A stretch of 10,662 nucleotides of DNA from an uncultured Prevotellaceae bacterium (GCA_902477365.1 CABSGW010000069.1:1-10662), one strand, 5' to 3'. Positions 1-6,857 are shown, counted from the stretch's first letter. Program-made: numbers and translations. Notes: generated by a model not told the origin, from the sequence alone.

Positions 1-1
1 G

Positions 2-643
2 GGGCGAACCCGCTATGAACAGGGGCGGCGAAACAGCTTTTTGTTTTCGATGTTGGTGATGGCCTCTTACGTGATACGGGCAGACCGGAAAATCATGCAC
101 AGCGAAATGGAATTCGTCCGTCGTTTCCTTCGTGCGAATTTCGGGGAGAGCGCGGTAGAGGAGGGGGAACAAATTTTGCTGAAACTCTTCGATGAGGCCA
201 AACGGTTGGACGGTGTGTCTCCAGTGGCGTTTCGGGATATGATTTTCGATTGCGGCAGACAGATTGCTGCACATCTGAACTACGGTGAGCGATTGCAGTT
301 GCTGAATTTCTTGGTAAGGATTGCACAAAGCGACGGGAACGTATGTGCGGAAGAGATAACGGCGTTGCGTGAAGTGGCTTTGGCCATGGAGTTGTCTGCC
401 GGAGAGGTGGATTCTATGCTCAACTTGAAAGGCGAATCTTTGGCAGATGCCTATAAAGTACTGGAAATAGAGCCGTCGGCCACGGACGAAGAGGTGCGCA
501 AGGCTTTCCGCAAATTGGCTCTGAAACATCATCCCGACCGCGTGGCGACGTTAGGAGAAGATGTGCGGCGGGCTGCGGAAGAGAAATTCCAGCAAATCAA
601 CAATGCGAAAGAACGTATTTACAAAGCGAGAGGTATGAAATGA
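2..643 (+). CDS. TerB-like / DnaJ (J-domain) co-chaperone, 5' end outside window
   Basis: The frame is open from base 2 with no stop, so the gene starts before the window. The TTG at 41 and ATG at 50 are internal: the codons before them already read as protein typical of this family (RNSFLFSMLVMASYVIRAD). The first part (to about codon 130) is an alpha-helical TerB-like domain with the repeated acidic 'ADRKIMHSE' and 'SDGNVCAEE' segments seen in TerB proteins. The last 65 residues are a J-domain, DAYKVLEIEPSATDEEVRKAF, followed by the HPD tripeptide (in KHHPDRV) that stimulates the ATPase of DnaK/Hsp70. Full-length relatives of this DjlA-like arrangement usually have a short hydrophobic or glycine-rich N-terminus anchoring them to the membrane; that part is not visible here. 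The role is presumably as a DnaK partner in envelope or stress proteostasis, inferred from the family. The next gene begins 22 bases downstream. Confidence 0.85.
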   Translation, partial: GRTRYEQGRRNSFLFSMLVMASYVIRADRKIMHSEMEFVRRFLRANFGESAVEEGEQILLKLFDEAKRLDGVSPVAFRDMIFDCGRQIAAHLNYGERLQLLNFLVRIAQSDGNVCAEEITALREVALAMELSAGEVDSMLNLKGESLADAYKVLEIEPSATDEEVRKAFRKLALKHHPDRVATLGEDVRRAAEEKFQQINNAKERIYKARGMK

Positions 644-665
644 TTAACCTGATAAGCAATAAAGG

Positions 666-1812
666 ATGAAACTAAAGCGAATTTTGATTTTTTGTGTATG
701 GGGACTTGTGATGGCGGCATCGGTAGATGCCCAGTCTTTGGAACGTATTACTCCGGGTCAGGAATGGCCGGACCGGAAGGGGGAACACATCAATGCCCAC
801 GGGGGCGGCCTGTTGTTCCATGAAGGTAAGTATTATTGGTATGGCGAGAACCGGCCTGCACGCGGGTTTACCACCGAAGTGGGCGTAGAGGTCTATTCTT
901 CTTCCGACCTGATGAATTGGGAGGACGAAGGAGTGGCTTTGGCTGTTTCCGAGGAGGCTGGGCACGACATAGAACGGGTGTATCATGGAGCGTCCCAAGG
1001 TGGTACGCAATCCTAAAACAGGGAAGTTTGTGATGTTGTTCCATCTGGAACTGAAAGGGAAGGGCTATGCGGCCGCCCGTGTGGGCTTTGCCGAGAGCGA
1101 TTCTCCGGTGGGGCCGTTCCGGTTTATCCGTTCTTTGCGCCCGAATGCGGGCAAATGGCCGACGGACTTTTCGCGCCGTGACATCCGAAAAGCCAAGAAA
1201 CTGAAGGAAGCGGACTATAAGGAATGGTGGACGCCGGAGTGGCGTGAAGCGATTCGTGAGGGGTTGCTTTTGGCGCGCGACGTACCGGGCGGACAGATGA
1301 GTCGGGACATGACCGTGTACGTGGACGATGACGGTAAAGCCTATCATATTTATTCGGCAGAGGAGAACCTGACGTTGAACTTGGCTGAACTGACGGACGA
1401 TTATTTAGACTACACCGGACGGTATGTACGTATCGCGCCGGGCGGGCAGAACGAGGCTCCGACCATTTTTAAGCGTGACGGCGTGTATTGGATGATTACG
1501 AGTGGCTGTACGGGTTGGACACCGAATGAAGCCCGCATGTTCAAGGCCGCTTCTTTGTGGGGGCCATGGGAGCAGCTTCCTTCTCCTTTTGTCGGGAAAG
1601 ATGCCAAGAAGTCTTTCCATACACAAGGCACGTATATTTTTAAGGTGGAAGGCACGGAGGACGGTTTCGTGTTCATGGCCGACCGTTGGAATCCGCAGAG
1701 CCTGAAAAATTCCCGTCATATATGGTTGCCGATAGATTTTGAAGCCGACGGTACGCCGGTCATCCGTTGGGTGGACAGTTGGTCACCGAAAGAGTGGAAG
1801 TCGATTCGTTAG
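666..1812 (+). pseudogene. Secreted GH43-type glycosidase (galactosidase-like subfamily), frameshifted
   Basis: Two consecutive frames encode one protein. Piece one (666-1016) has a signal peptide (MKLKRILIFCVWGLVMAAS..DAQ) and the motif INAHGGG..YYWYGE. Piece two reads from 979 to 1812 and continues with CIMERPKVVRNPKTGKFVM, RDMTVYVDDDGKAYHIYS, EAPTIFKRDGVYWMITSG and SFHTQGTYIF. This set resembles GH43 enzymes of the exo-beta-1,3-galactanase or beta-galactosidase type, in which the ERPK glutamate is the likely acid and the base position is unusual (a glutamine in SQ/TQ). I recall that from the family and have not aligned it. The break lies at 975-979: 'DIER' ends at codon 975-977 and 'CIMERP' starts at 979, leaving one extra base (or two missing) in the GGG run 976-978. 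A TAG at 970-972 closes the second frame upstream. The ATG at 985 could start piece two but would lack export signal and first blade. The GGATG at 664-668 sets the start. A sequencing error in the G run is possible. Confidence 0.8.
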
Positions 1813-1859
1813 GAAAGTGCGGTCAATGTTGGTCGGCTTAAATGAATGAAGCGGAAAAT

Positions 1860-1897
1860 AATGGTTCATTATCTGTGAATGCAGATGATGGACCATT
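1860..1897 (+). terminator. Rho-independent terminator after GH43 gene
   Basis: The arms 1860-1875 (AATGGTTCATTATCTG) and 1882-1897 (CAGATGATGGACCATT) pair over 16 positions with two G-U pairs around a six-base loop. TTTTT follows at 1900-1904. It ends the TerB/GH43 transcription unit 48 bases after the stop codon. Confidence 0.75.
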
Positions 1898-1940
1898 GAT
1901 TTTTAATTAAAATTTATTCTTAGATAAAAAATAGAATATT

Positions 1941-1973
1941 TATTGTTTGTTTTTGTGTGATTTATTATATTTG
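1941..1973 (+). promoter_or_regulatory. Bacteroides-type promoter of the split lipoprotein gene
   Basis: The -7 element TATATTTG (1966-1973) matches TAnnTTTG exactly, with TTG at 1943-1945 placed 20 bases before it. Both the spacing and the motifs fit the Bacteroides sigma-ABfr consensus. Transcription would begin about 20 bases before the ATG at 2001. Confidence 0.65.
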
Positions 1974-2000
1974 TAGGGTATTAACTAAAAATATTGGACT

Positions 2001-2328
2001 ATGAGAACAAGTAATTTTTTTTATGGGATGTGCTTTGGCTGTTATGGCTTTGGTTGTAGGATGTCGATCAGAAGAACAAGTTTCGGAAAACAGCGTAAAA
2101 GAAGAGGTAAGAGAGGATGGTTTTGATGAAATTGCTTTTATGAATAAGGTTAAGTTTAAGTCTTTGGTTGATGAGCACCCAGATAAAAGGGCACCGAGCG
2201 CTACAGTCAATCCCAAAGATTTGAAATTTTTAAATCTTGTAAGTGTGAAATTAGCTCGTAAGAAACTTGACTGTAAAAGTGGTTTCGGTTTATGTGATTT
2301 TAAGTTTTTTCCGAAAAAGAATGACTAA
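2001..2328 (+). pseudogene. 5' half of a lipoprotein gene split by the integrated element
   Basis: From 2023 the frame encodes MGCALAVMALVVGC followed by RSEEQ: a hydrophobic core and a lipobox cysteine, but no basic N-region. The basic N-region (MRTSNFF) is encoded from ATG 2001 in another frame; the two frames join if the T8 run at 2015-2022 loses one T. In the 2023 frame a TGA at 2002 excludes any earlier start. The coding part ends CKSGFGLCDFKFFPK, then adds three foreign residues (KND) and stops at 2326. The FFPK segment lies on the left copy of the 13-base repeat, and the same Phe-Pro-Lys phase resumes at 7004 in the 3' half (7015-7384). Joined, the protein would have about 220 residues. 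The charged, lysine-rich stretch after the cysteine and the closely spaced CKSGFGLC cysteines are the visible traits; I do not recognise the family. It probably sat in the outer membrane with the thioredoxin-like partner encoded at 7412. Confidence 0.75.
2306..2318. repeat. attL core, left copy of 13-base direct repeat
   Basis: TTTTTCCGAAAAA is identical to 7002-7014. The left copy has an additional T before it. The sequence is a near-palindrome (T5-CCG-A5), the form expected for a tyrosine-recombinase crossover site with inverted half-sites around a short overlap. It encodes Phe-Pro-Lys of the interrupted gene. Confidence 0.8.
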
Positions 2329-2342
2329 AAAAGCAAAAAATA

Positions 2343-2519
2343 GCAGATTTGAGCTTTTGTTTTGAGTTTCAAGTGGTTGTGGCAGTCGTTGGCTTTTTGT
2401 GGCATTCGTGAGGAAATACGAAAATGGCGGATTTGAGAAGTAGAAACGCTTTCAAGTCATTACCTCAAAGAAACTCTCTAATAAGCATTTTTAACGGCTT
2501 CGGTTTTTACTTCTCAATT
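2343..2519. repeat. Direct and inverted repeats between attL and the integrase (possible arm sites)
   Basis: Three repeat pairs lie in the 261-base leader. TTGTGGCAGTCGT (2377-2389) recurs with one mismatch at 2397-2409, 20 bases on. GCAGATTTGAG (2343-2353) recurs with one mismatch at 2427-2437. The 17 bases at 2431-2447 match the reverse complement of 2503-2519 at 15 positions. Repeats at an element end beside the integrase gene are what arm-type integrase or excision-factor binding sites look like. No protein-binding motif is known to me for this family, so the role is inferred. Confidence 0.45.
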
Positions 2520-2535
2520 CTGCACAGGTTGTGAA

Positions 2536-2566
2536 TTTGCCATGCAACTCTCATGATTTAATTTTG
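2536..2566 (+). promoter_or_regulatory. Bacteroides-type promoter of the integrase gene
   Basis: TTTG at 2536-2539 and TAATTTTG at 2559-2566 are separated by 19 bases, an exact fit to the TTTG / TAnnTTTG promoter of Bacteroides. The predicted start would leave a leader of fewer than 20 bases before the ATG at 2590. This promoter belongs to the element itself. Confidence 0.7.
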
Positions 2567-2589
2567 CACAGAACAAAAAGCAAGGAATT

Positions 2590-3813
2590 ATGAGAAGTAC
2601 ATTCAAGACTGTCTTCTATGTAAACGGAAGCAAGGAGAGAAACGGAGTTGTCCCTATCATGGGACGAGTGACAATCAACGGAACTATCGCACAGTTCAGT
2701 TGCAAGCTGAGCGTGACCAAGGCGATATGGGATGCCAAGGGCAACAGAGCCAAAGGCAGAAGCAAGGAAGCCAATGAGGTGAACTTTGCGCTTGATAACA
2801 TCAAGGCTCAAATCGCTAAGCATTACCAACGGCTTTCCGACCGTGAGGCGTTCGTTACCGCTGAAATGGTGAGAAACGCATATCAAGGCATAGGTACGGA
2901 GTATGAGACATTACTCAGAGCTTTTGACAAGGAGAACGCAGCCTTTGCCCAACGCGTGGGAAAAGACCGAGCTGTCCGAACCTACCGCAAGTATCTGACG
3001 GTAAGAAAGTACGTTGCCGAGTTCATCAAATTTCAGTACAAGCGCAGCGATATGTCCATGAATGAGCTTACCGAGGAGTTCATCCGTGATTTTTGTCTGT
3101 ATTTGAAGAATGTCATTGGACTCACGCAATCTACCATTTGGATATACTCCATACCATTGAAGCATATCGTCACGGCAGCACACTACAACGGCAAGATACA
3201 GAGAAATCCGTTTGCCATGTACCACGTTGACCCAGACCACAAGGAGCGTGAGTTCTTGACAGAGGAAGAATTGGACATATTTGCAGGAATAGAGTTGGAA
3301 AATCCCAACTTTGCTTTTGCGAGAGACTTGTTTATGTTTGGTTGTTGGACAGGTATCTCTTTCGTTGACATCAAGAATCTTACAGAGGACAATGTTGCCA
3401 TTATAAGTGGGTCTCCATGGATAGTTTCTCAGCGTCAAAAGACAGGCGTACCATTCAAAATTAAACTGATAGATGCAGCCATACAGATAATTGAACGTTA
3501 CAAGCCATTGAGAAAAGATATGCACTTGTTTAATATTGGCTCACTTGACATGGTAAACAAGCGTATAAAGAAAGTGGCAAAAATGTGTGGCATCAAGAAG
3601 CGAATTTCATTTCATGTAAGCCGGCATTCGTTCGCAGTTTTGGCTTTAAACTACGGTATGCCGATAGAGAGTGTAAGCAAGATACTGGGACATACGGACA
3701 TCGCCACAACACAAATTTACGCAAAGGTGACAAGTACTAAATTGGAGCATGACATATCAGCTTTTGAAAGTCGAATCAAGGGGCATATGCCGACAATGGG
3801 GGGAATGGCATGA
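2590..3813 (+). CDS. Tyrosine recombinase / integrase, Bacteroides conjugative-transposon type
   Basis: This 407-residue protein catalyses site-specific integration and excision of the element. The N-terminal part (about 1-100) fits the arm-binding domain with a trailing helix (SKEANEVNFALDNIKAQI). Residues about 105-200 form the SAM-like core-binding domain. The catalytic domain follows from about 218, with K284 (QRQKTG), H342 and R345 (FHVSRHSFA), H368 (LGHTDIATT) and the nucleophile Y377 (IYAKV). The usual first catalytic arginine is replaced by Ser257 in TGISFVDIKNL; CTnDOT IntDOT is known to have serine at this place, so the enzyme is expected to be active. Length matches that family. 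It starts at ATG 2590 behind a well-formed promoter and ends overlapping the next gene by four bases (ATGA). It is the only recombinase in the element and the natural agent for the 13-base repeat. Confidence 0.93.
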   Translation: MRSTFKTVFYVNGSKERNGVVPIMGRVTINGTIAQFSCKLSVTKAIWDAKGNRAKGRSKEANEVNFALDNIKAQIAKHYQRLSDREAFVTAEMVRNAYQGIGTEYETLLRAFDKENAAFAQRVGKDRAVRTYRKYLTVRKYVAEFIKFQYKRSDMSMNELTEEFIRDFCLYLKNVIGLTQSTIWIYSIPLKHIVTAAHYNGKIQRNPFAMYHVDPDHKEREFLTEEELDIFAGIELENPNFAFARDLFMFGCWTGISFVDIKNLTEDNVAIISGSPWIVSQRQKTGVPFKIKLIDAAIQIIERYKPLRKDMHLFNIGSLDMVNKRIKKVAKMCGIKKRISFHVSRHSFAVLALNYGMPIESVSKILGHTDIATTQIYAKVTSTKLEHDISAFESRIKGHMPTMGGMA

Positions 3814-4184
3814 AAAGGACTGTAATCACCGTGGACGGAAATGGAATGTTATCCATTCCGTCCAACTTGCAAGACTTGTGGATGAGTGAGGGTGAATTGG
3901 TTGATATGCTTCATGTCACCGCCATGAAACTTCATGCTGTGATAAGGTCAATATACAAGGATGGTTTATTGACGGTGTCGGAAGTCCAACAGAAACAGGA
4001 AACTTCCAATGGCATTTGGCAAACGTTGTATGGCTTTCCGATGATTGTTGCCCTTTGCTTCCGTATAAACTCATACGGGGCAGCTCGGTTTCGTGCCACC
4101 ATCTTCAAGAGATTGTACGGGGCAAAAGAGAAAAGTAGTGTCATTATCCTACAACTCAATAGAAGAACAACCGCCTTTAGTTGA
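3810..4184 (+). CDS. Small protein coupled to the integrase; possible helix-turn-helix regulator
   Basis: This 124-residue protein starts at ATG 3810 inside the integrase stop (ATGA overlap), so it is translationally coupled and probably acts with the integrase. Residues about 25-60 (LWMSEGELVDMLHVTAMKLHAVIRSIYKDGLLTVSEV) are predicted helices separated by short turns, resembling a winged or simple helix-turn-helix. The later part (PMIVALCFRINSYGAARFRAT) resembles the 'GYRVNS..G..FR' segment of RhuM or phage antirepressor-like proteins; this is a by-eye likeness only. I recall similar small hypotheticals in Bacteroides mobile elements. It could be an excision or directionality factor, or a repressor of the element, but nothing in the sequence proves it. 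The C-terminus (LQLNRRTTAFS) has no recognisable domain. Confidence 0.7.
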   Translation: MKRTVITVDGNGMLSIPSNLQDLWMSEGELVDMLHVTAMKLHAVIRSIYKDGLLTVSEVQQKQETSNGIWQTLYGFPMIVALCFRINSYGAARFRATIFKRLYGAKEKSSVIILQLNRRTTAFS

Positions 4185-4320
4185 ATGTCCTCTTGCTTGT
4201 TTGTTGGCTTGGCGCTGTCGTACTGTCGTGAATAAGTACTGAAGCATAAGCATGACATTCTTACTTGTAGGGGGATGAGTTCTGTTCATAAAAATGACGG
4301 ACAAAACACCCCTTATTTTT

Positions 4321-4556
4321 GTTGAATTGTTGAATATGATGAAAGAAGTATTGAACATCAGGTATTTACGGCTCAACATATTCTCAACAAATCTCTCAAC
4401 AAAAGAAAGATAATGTTGAAAAGAGAAAACCATGAACACCATTCCTTTCTTTCTTTTTGCCCAGTAATTTGTTGTGTAGAGCTATTTGTTGAGAGTTTGT
4501 TGAGGGTATAAGTGGTTGGTTCTCATAAAGATAATACCTATCTTCAACAATTCAAC
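4321..4556. repeat. Nested inverted-repeat array (CTCAACA / TGTTGAG)
   Basis: The outer arms are an exact 14-base inverted repeat: GTTGAATTGTTGAA (4321-4334) and TTCAACAATTCAAC (4543-4556). Inside lie three CTCAACA copies at 4372, 4383 and 4395 (steps of 11 and 12 bases) facing two TGTTGAG copies at 4487 and 4498 (step 11). The two inner arms, 4383-4403 and about 4485-4504, are reverse complements with one single-base gap. Inner and outer pairs share nearly the same centre (about 4440). The helical spacing suggests protein binding on one DNA face. An oriT, a replication origin or an operator or enhancer array are all possible; I cannot tell which. Confidence 0.7.
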
Positions 4557-4650
4557 GTTTTACATGCCCTCACTTGGTACGCTGTAAAATGTGCTTGTGG
4601 ATTAATTGGCAACCGCTCTATTCTCCGAAATGGTTGCAGCAACGTTCCTT

Positions 4651-4667
4651 GGAGGCTTTGCGCCTCC
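4651..4667. repeat. Hairpin GGAGGC-TTTGC-GCCTCC
   Basis: A perfect six-base GC-rich stem with a five-base loop, extendable by a T-A pair. No T run follows, so it is not a terminator. It lies in the middle of the gene-free stretch. Confidence 0.6.
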
Positions 4668-4720
4668 AGCCACTTGGGCGAACCTCCGCAGTGTTTTAGC
4701 ATGGCATTAGATTTATGCAG

Positions 4721-4755
4721 ACTATACCGAGGACACACAGCACACTCGGCATAGT
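4721..4755. repeat. Hairpin with 11-base arms
   Basis: ACTATACCGAG (4721-4731) pairs with CTCGGCATAGT (4745-4755) with one A-C mismatch. The loop is an AC-rich 13-mer. No T run follows, arguing against a terminator. Confidence 0.55.
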
Positions 4756-4853
4756 TCACAAAGGAAATCAACAACACACAACTGAAACACTTGGCAAGTT
4801 TCACACTGAAAATATCACCTTTTCCTTTGCAAACTCCATGTACAAAGTAGCTT

Positions 4854-5108
4854 GTGTCTGTGACCTTGTTCTTTCAATGTGGCAGCTTTGATGTTTGGCG
4901 TAAATTGAGAGAATTAAGGTCTGCAACCTTGGGTATGGAAAGCCGAAAGGCAAATATCTCGTCTTTTGTTCTTAGAGGAGGGAGCGAGGTTATGTTTTGG
5001 GAACCCCAAAACTCCTCGCTCCACCATGATGGCGGAGAAATTTTGCTCCCGATGGTCGCAAAAAGTGAGTGTACCAACTGTAGGCAGTGCATAGAAATAT
5101 GTAAATAG
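4854..5108 (+). CDS. Doubtful small ORF ending in a CxxCxxCxxxC motif
   Basis: An 84-codon frame starting at GTG 4854 (or 57 codons from ATG 4935). It ends in SECTNCRQCIEICK, a CxxCxxCxxxC spacing identical to the first half of a 4Fe-4S ferredoxin cluster site, but it stops directly after it, so no complete ferredoxin is possible. The coding stretch contains the strong 4981-5022 hairpin, which is odd for a real gene. No promoter or ribosome binding site is evident. It could be a remnant of a larger iron-sulphur protein, or chance. Low confidence that it is expressed. Confidence 0.25.
   Translation: MSVTLFFQCGSFDVWRKLRELRSATLGMESRKANISSFVLRGGSEVMFWEPQNSSLHHDGGEILLPMVAKSECTNCRQCIEICK
4981..5022. 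repeat. Long two-part hairpin
   Basis: The outer stem is GGAGCGAGG (4981-4989) with CCTCGCTCC (5014-5022), nine exact pairs. The inner stem is GTTTTGGG (4994-5001) with CCCAAAAC (5005-5012), eight exact pairs and a three-base loop. The two stems are joined by an asymmetric internal loop. Seventeen pairs in 42 bases is far beyond chance in this stretch. No T run follows. It may be a transfer-origin hairpin or a structured RNA. Confidence 0.7.
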
Positions 5109-5197
5109 ATTTGTCAGGTGTAGTTTATTCTTCCTTTATTTGCACAAAAGTATGTTTTGAGTGTTATAAAAAATAAAAAAATGCACTATTACGTTGA

Positions 5198-5213
5198 TAC
5201 TTTTGTATTTTTG
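5198..5213 (+). promoter_or_regulatory. Tandem -7-like motifs upstream of the cargo lipoprotein
   Basis: TACTTTTG (5198-5205) and TATTTTTG (5206-5213) both fit TAnnTTTG. Neither has a clear TTG at the expected distance upstream; the upstream segment is A-rich. The leader to the ATG at 5298 would be about 80 bases. Confidence 0.4.
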
Positions 5214-5297
5214 CACTCAGTTATCTTGGACAGCAGAATTTGAAACACTGAAAATCCGTAATCTGTCTATATGTAAAATCTTTAAATTTGGATTATT

Positions 5298-6752
5298 ATG
5301 ACTAAGAAGTTTTGGTTAATAGCACTCATCGTAGCTTGCACTGTTGTATTTGGCAGTTGCGATAAGTCTGAGGAATTGAGTGTTGAGCAATGTAAGTTGG
5401 ATATGAATCTATTCTACCAAACCTATACTGTTAATGATGAGGGGTGCTGTGTGCTAAAAGGGAGAAAGCCAATAGCAGCAGAAGAAATACAGAGTGAGGT
5501 CAAGGGCTATGGTTGGGAGAGTATTGCCACTTATGAGGTACAGGAAAACGGAAAGTTGAGCAAGGAGGAATTTTGGAAAGACAGATTTGGTGGCAGCCCT
5601 ACACACTTTTGGTTTGAGACATCACAGCAAGCTTTTAGTTATTTTTATAGTGATGCCTTGCCAGCCTTTTGTTTCAGTCGTGTATCATGGACTTATGACA
5701 TGGACAAAGGCTTCATACTGTTTGGCAGCAACAAGCAGACAACAGACAGCAGATACATGCAGATTCTTAAGCTTGACGAGTCGAATGGCAAGACCTTAAT
5801 GTACACCATACAAAAATTGGGAGCGACGAGTGATGGCAGCAATGGTTACAAGTCTATATATGGCATGATTGTATATAAACGCATGACCGAAACCGATTTG
5901 GAAATGATGAAGAAAAGTTACACGTATGATACGGATATTGACCGTTCTGTTCCCGACAACTGCAAGTTTAAGATTAAGGCATACTATGCAGAAGACGACA
6001 AAGACAACACAGACCCTGTGTTTCAGACCTTCTGCCTTGTAACATTTGAGCTTACCGATGAATATGGTTTCAACTCTTCAGATAATGCCTATTACAACTA
6101 CTACGATTCAATTACTTGGACGAGTGATTGTCGTGATATGCCAGATAGCTTTGGAATCATGGAACGTAAGACAAACTGTTTGAATACTTCCTATTGGTGG
6201 AGCACATACTTCTTCACGCCTCATGACAATACTATTGTCTATGCCAATGGCTATAAAGATGGCCGTATTGTCTATCAAGCCCGAAAGAGGCTCTATTTGG
6301 TGAATGATGGATTCTTTGGTTACGATTGGGATAACGTAAGGTATAATTCCAAGAACCCCGAACTAACAGAATATTGCTTGCTGGACAAGAGCCGTGAGTT
6401 TATCCTAACTCCACCTACTGCCTACAAAGAAGACATTACAAAACCGTATGCAGAGTTACGTATTGTACTGAAAGGAGCAAAAGACAAAAACGACAAGGAA
6501 TATATGTTAGGCGTGCTTGAACGTGAAAGAGAAGGTCTGTTGAAGATTATGGACCAGTACTATGAAGCACATAGTACTATAAAAGAAACAGAAAAGGCTT
6601 CGCTGTGTAAAACGTTTAAGGCACTACCCGAAGATGCTGATATTAAAGCATATTGGCGTACAAAACATTCTCGCATGGTACTGATACTTAAAACTGACGG
6701 GGAAGACCCTATAAACAGTGAATACTATGTGCATGCGGAACCAATTAAATGA
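5298..6752 (+). CDS. Cargo lipoprotein of unknown function (484 aa)
   Basis: The N-terminus MTKKFWLIALIVACTVVFGS followed by Cys21 is a textbook lipoprotein signal (two lysines, hydrophobic core, lipobox FGSC). Residues after the cysteine (DKSEEL) are acidic, a pattern that in Bacteroidota often leads to surface display, so an outer-membrane, outward-facing location is likely. The mature part is rich in Tyr, Trp and Phe, has a few scattered cysteines (for example CRDMPDSFG and TNCLNTSYWW), and no membrane segments. A helical charged stretch (LEREREGLLKIMDQYYEAHSTIKETEK, about 405-435) precedes the C-terminus. I do not recognise a domain. As the main cargo of the element, with its own promoter candidates and terminator, it presumably benefits the host or the element, for example by surface exclusion, protection against phage or toxins, or nutrient binding. 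None of these is shown by the sequence. Start ATG 5298 is fixed by the signal sequence. Confidence 0.85.
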   Translation: MTKKFWLIALIVACTVVFGSCDKSEELSVEQCKLDMNLFYQTYTVNDEGCCVLKGRKPIAAEEIQSEVKGYGWESIATYEVQENGKLSKEEFWKDRFGGSPTHFWFETSQQAFSYFYSDALPAFCFSRVSWTYDMDKGFILFGSNKQTTDSRYMQILKLDESNGKTLMYTIQKLGATSDGSNGYKSIYGMIVYKRMTETDLEMMKKSYTYDTDIDRSVPDNCKFKIKAYYAEDDKDNTDPVFQTFCLVTFELTDEYGFNSSDNAYYNYYDSITWTSDCRDMPDSFGIMERKTNCLNTSYWWSTYFFTPHDNTIVYANGYKDGRIVYQARKRLYLVNDGFFGYDWDNVRYNSKNPELTEYCLLDKSREFILTPPTAYKEDITKPYAELRIVLKGAKDKNDKEYMLGVLEREREGLLKIMDQYYEAHSTIKETEKASLCKTFKALPEDADIKAYWRTKHSRMVLILKTDGEDPINSEYYVHAEPIK

Positions 6753-6772
6753 TAAATAAGTTTAATGTGGAC

Positions 6773-6819
6773 AACAATAGTCATAAGGCGAAGTTAATCT
6801 TTGTTTTATGACTATTGTT
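6773..6819 (+). terminator. Terminator of the cargo lipoprotein gene
   Basis: The arms 6773-6786 (AACAATAGTCATAA) and 6806-6819 (TTATGACTATTGTT) pair perfectly over 14 bases, followed by a T run to 6824. It lies 21 bases after the stop codon and isolates the cargo from the downstream fragment. Confidence 0.85.
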
Positions 6820-6857
6820 TTTTTGCACCAACATAGTGTGGTTTCATTTTTATTTTG

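Larger units (their letters stand above)
4185..4853. other. Non-coding structured stretch inside the element
   Basis: No convincing gene lies here on either strand. Besides the nested repeat array, it holds a palindrome GTTGC-A-GCAAC (4633-4643), a hairpin GGAGGC-TTTGC-GCCTCC (4651-4667) and an 11-base stem with one mismatch (ACTATACCGAG 4721-4731 with CTCGGCATAGT 4745-4755, 13-base loop). Several stable hairpins in series without coding potential are typical of transfer origins or of structured leader RNAs of mobile elements. Function is inferred. Confidence 0.5.

Noticed and set aside
2023..2328. Complete small lipoprotein of 101 residues
   Set aside because: Its end lies on the attL repeat, the last three residues come from the element, and the frame continues exactly at attR; the start also lacks a basic N-region and an upstream binding site.
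3366..3400. Inactive integrase because the first catalytic arginine is missing
   Set aside because: Ser257 at this place is also found in the active CTnDOT integrase; K284, H342, R345, H368 and Y377 are all present.
2911..3525. Minus-strand ORF inside the integrase
   Set aside because: Lies entirely antisense to a well-supported integrase catalytic domain.
4294..4511. Two short plus-strand ORFs in a TAATG arrangement (4294-4413, 39 codons; 4413-4511, 32 codons)
   Set aside because: They run straight through the CTCAACA/TGTTGAG repeats, have no recognisable domain or ribosome binding site, and the dyad symmetry explains the sequence better than coding does.
4321..4556. CRISPR array
   Set aside because: The repeated units are only 7-8 bases, are spaced about 11 bases apart and occur in both orientations; there are no spacers of regular length and no cas genes.
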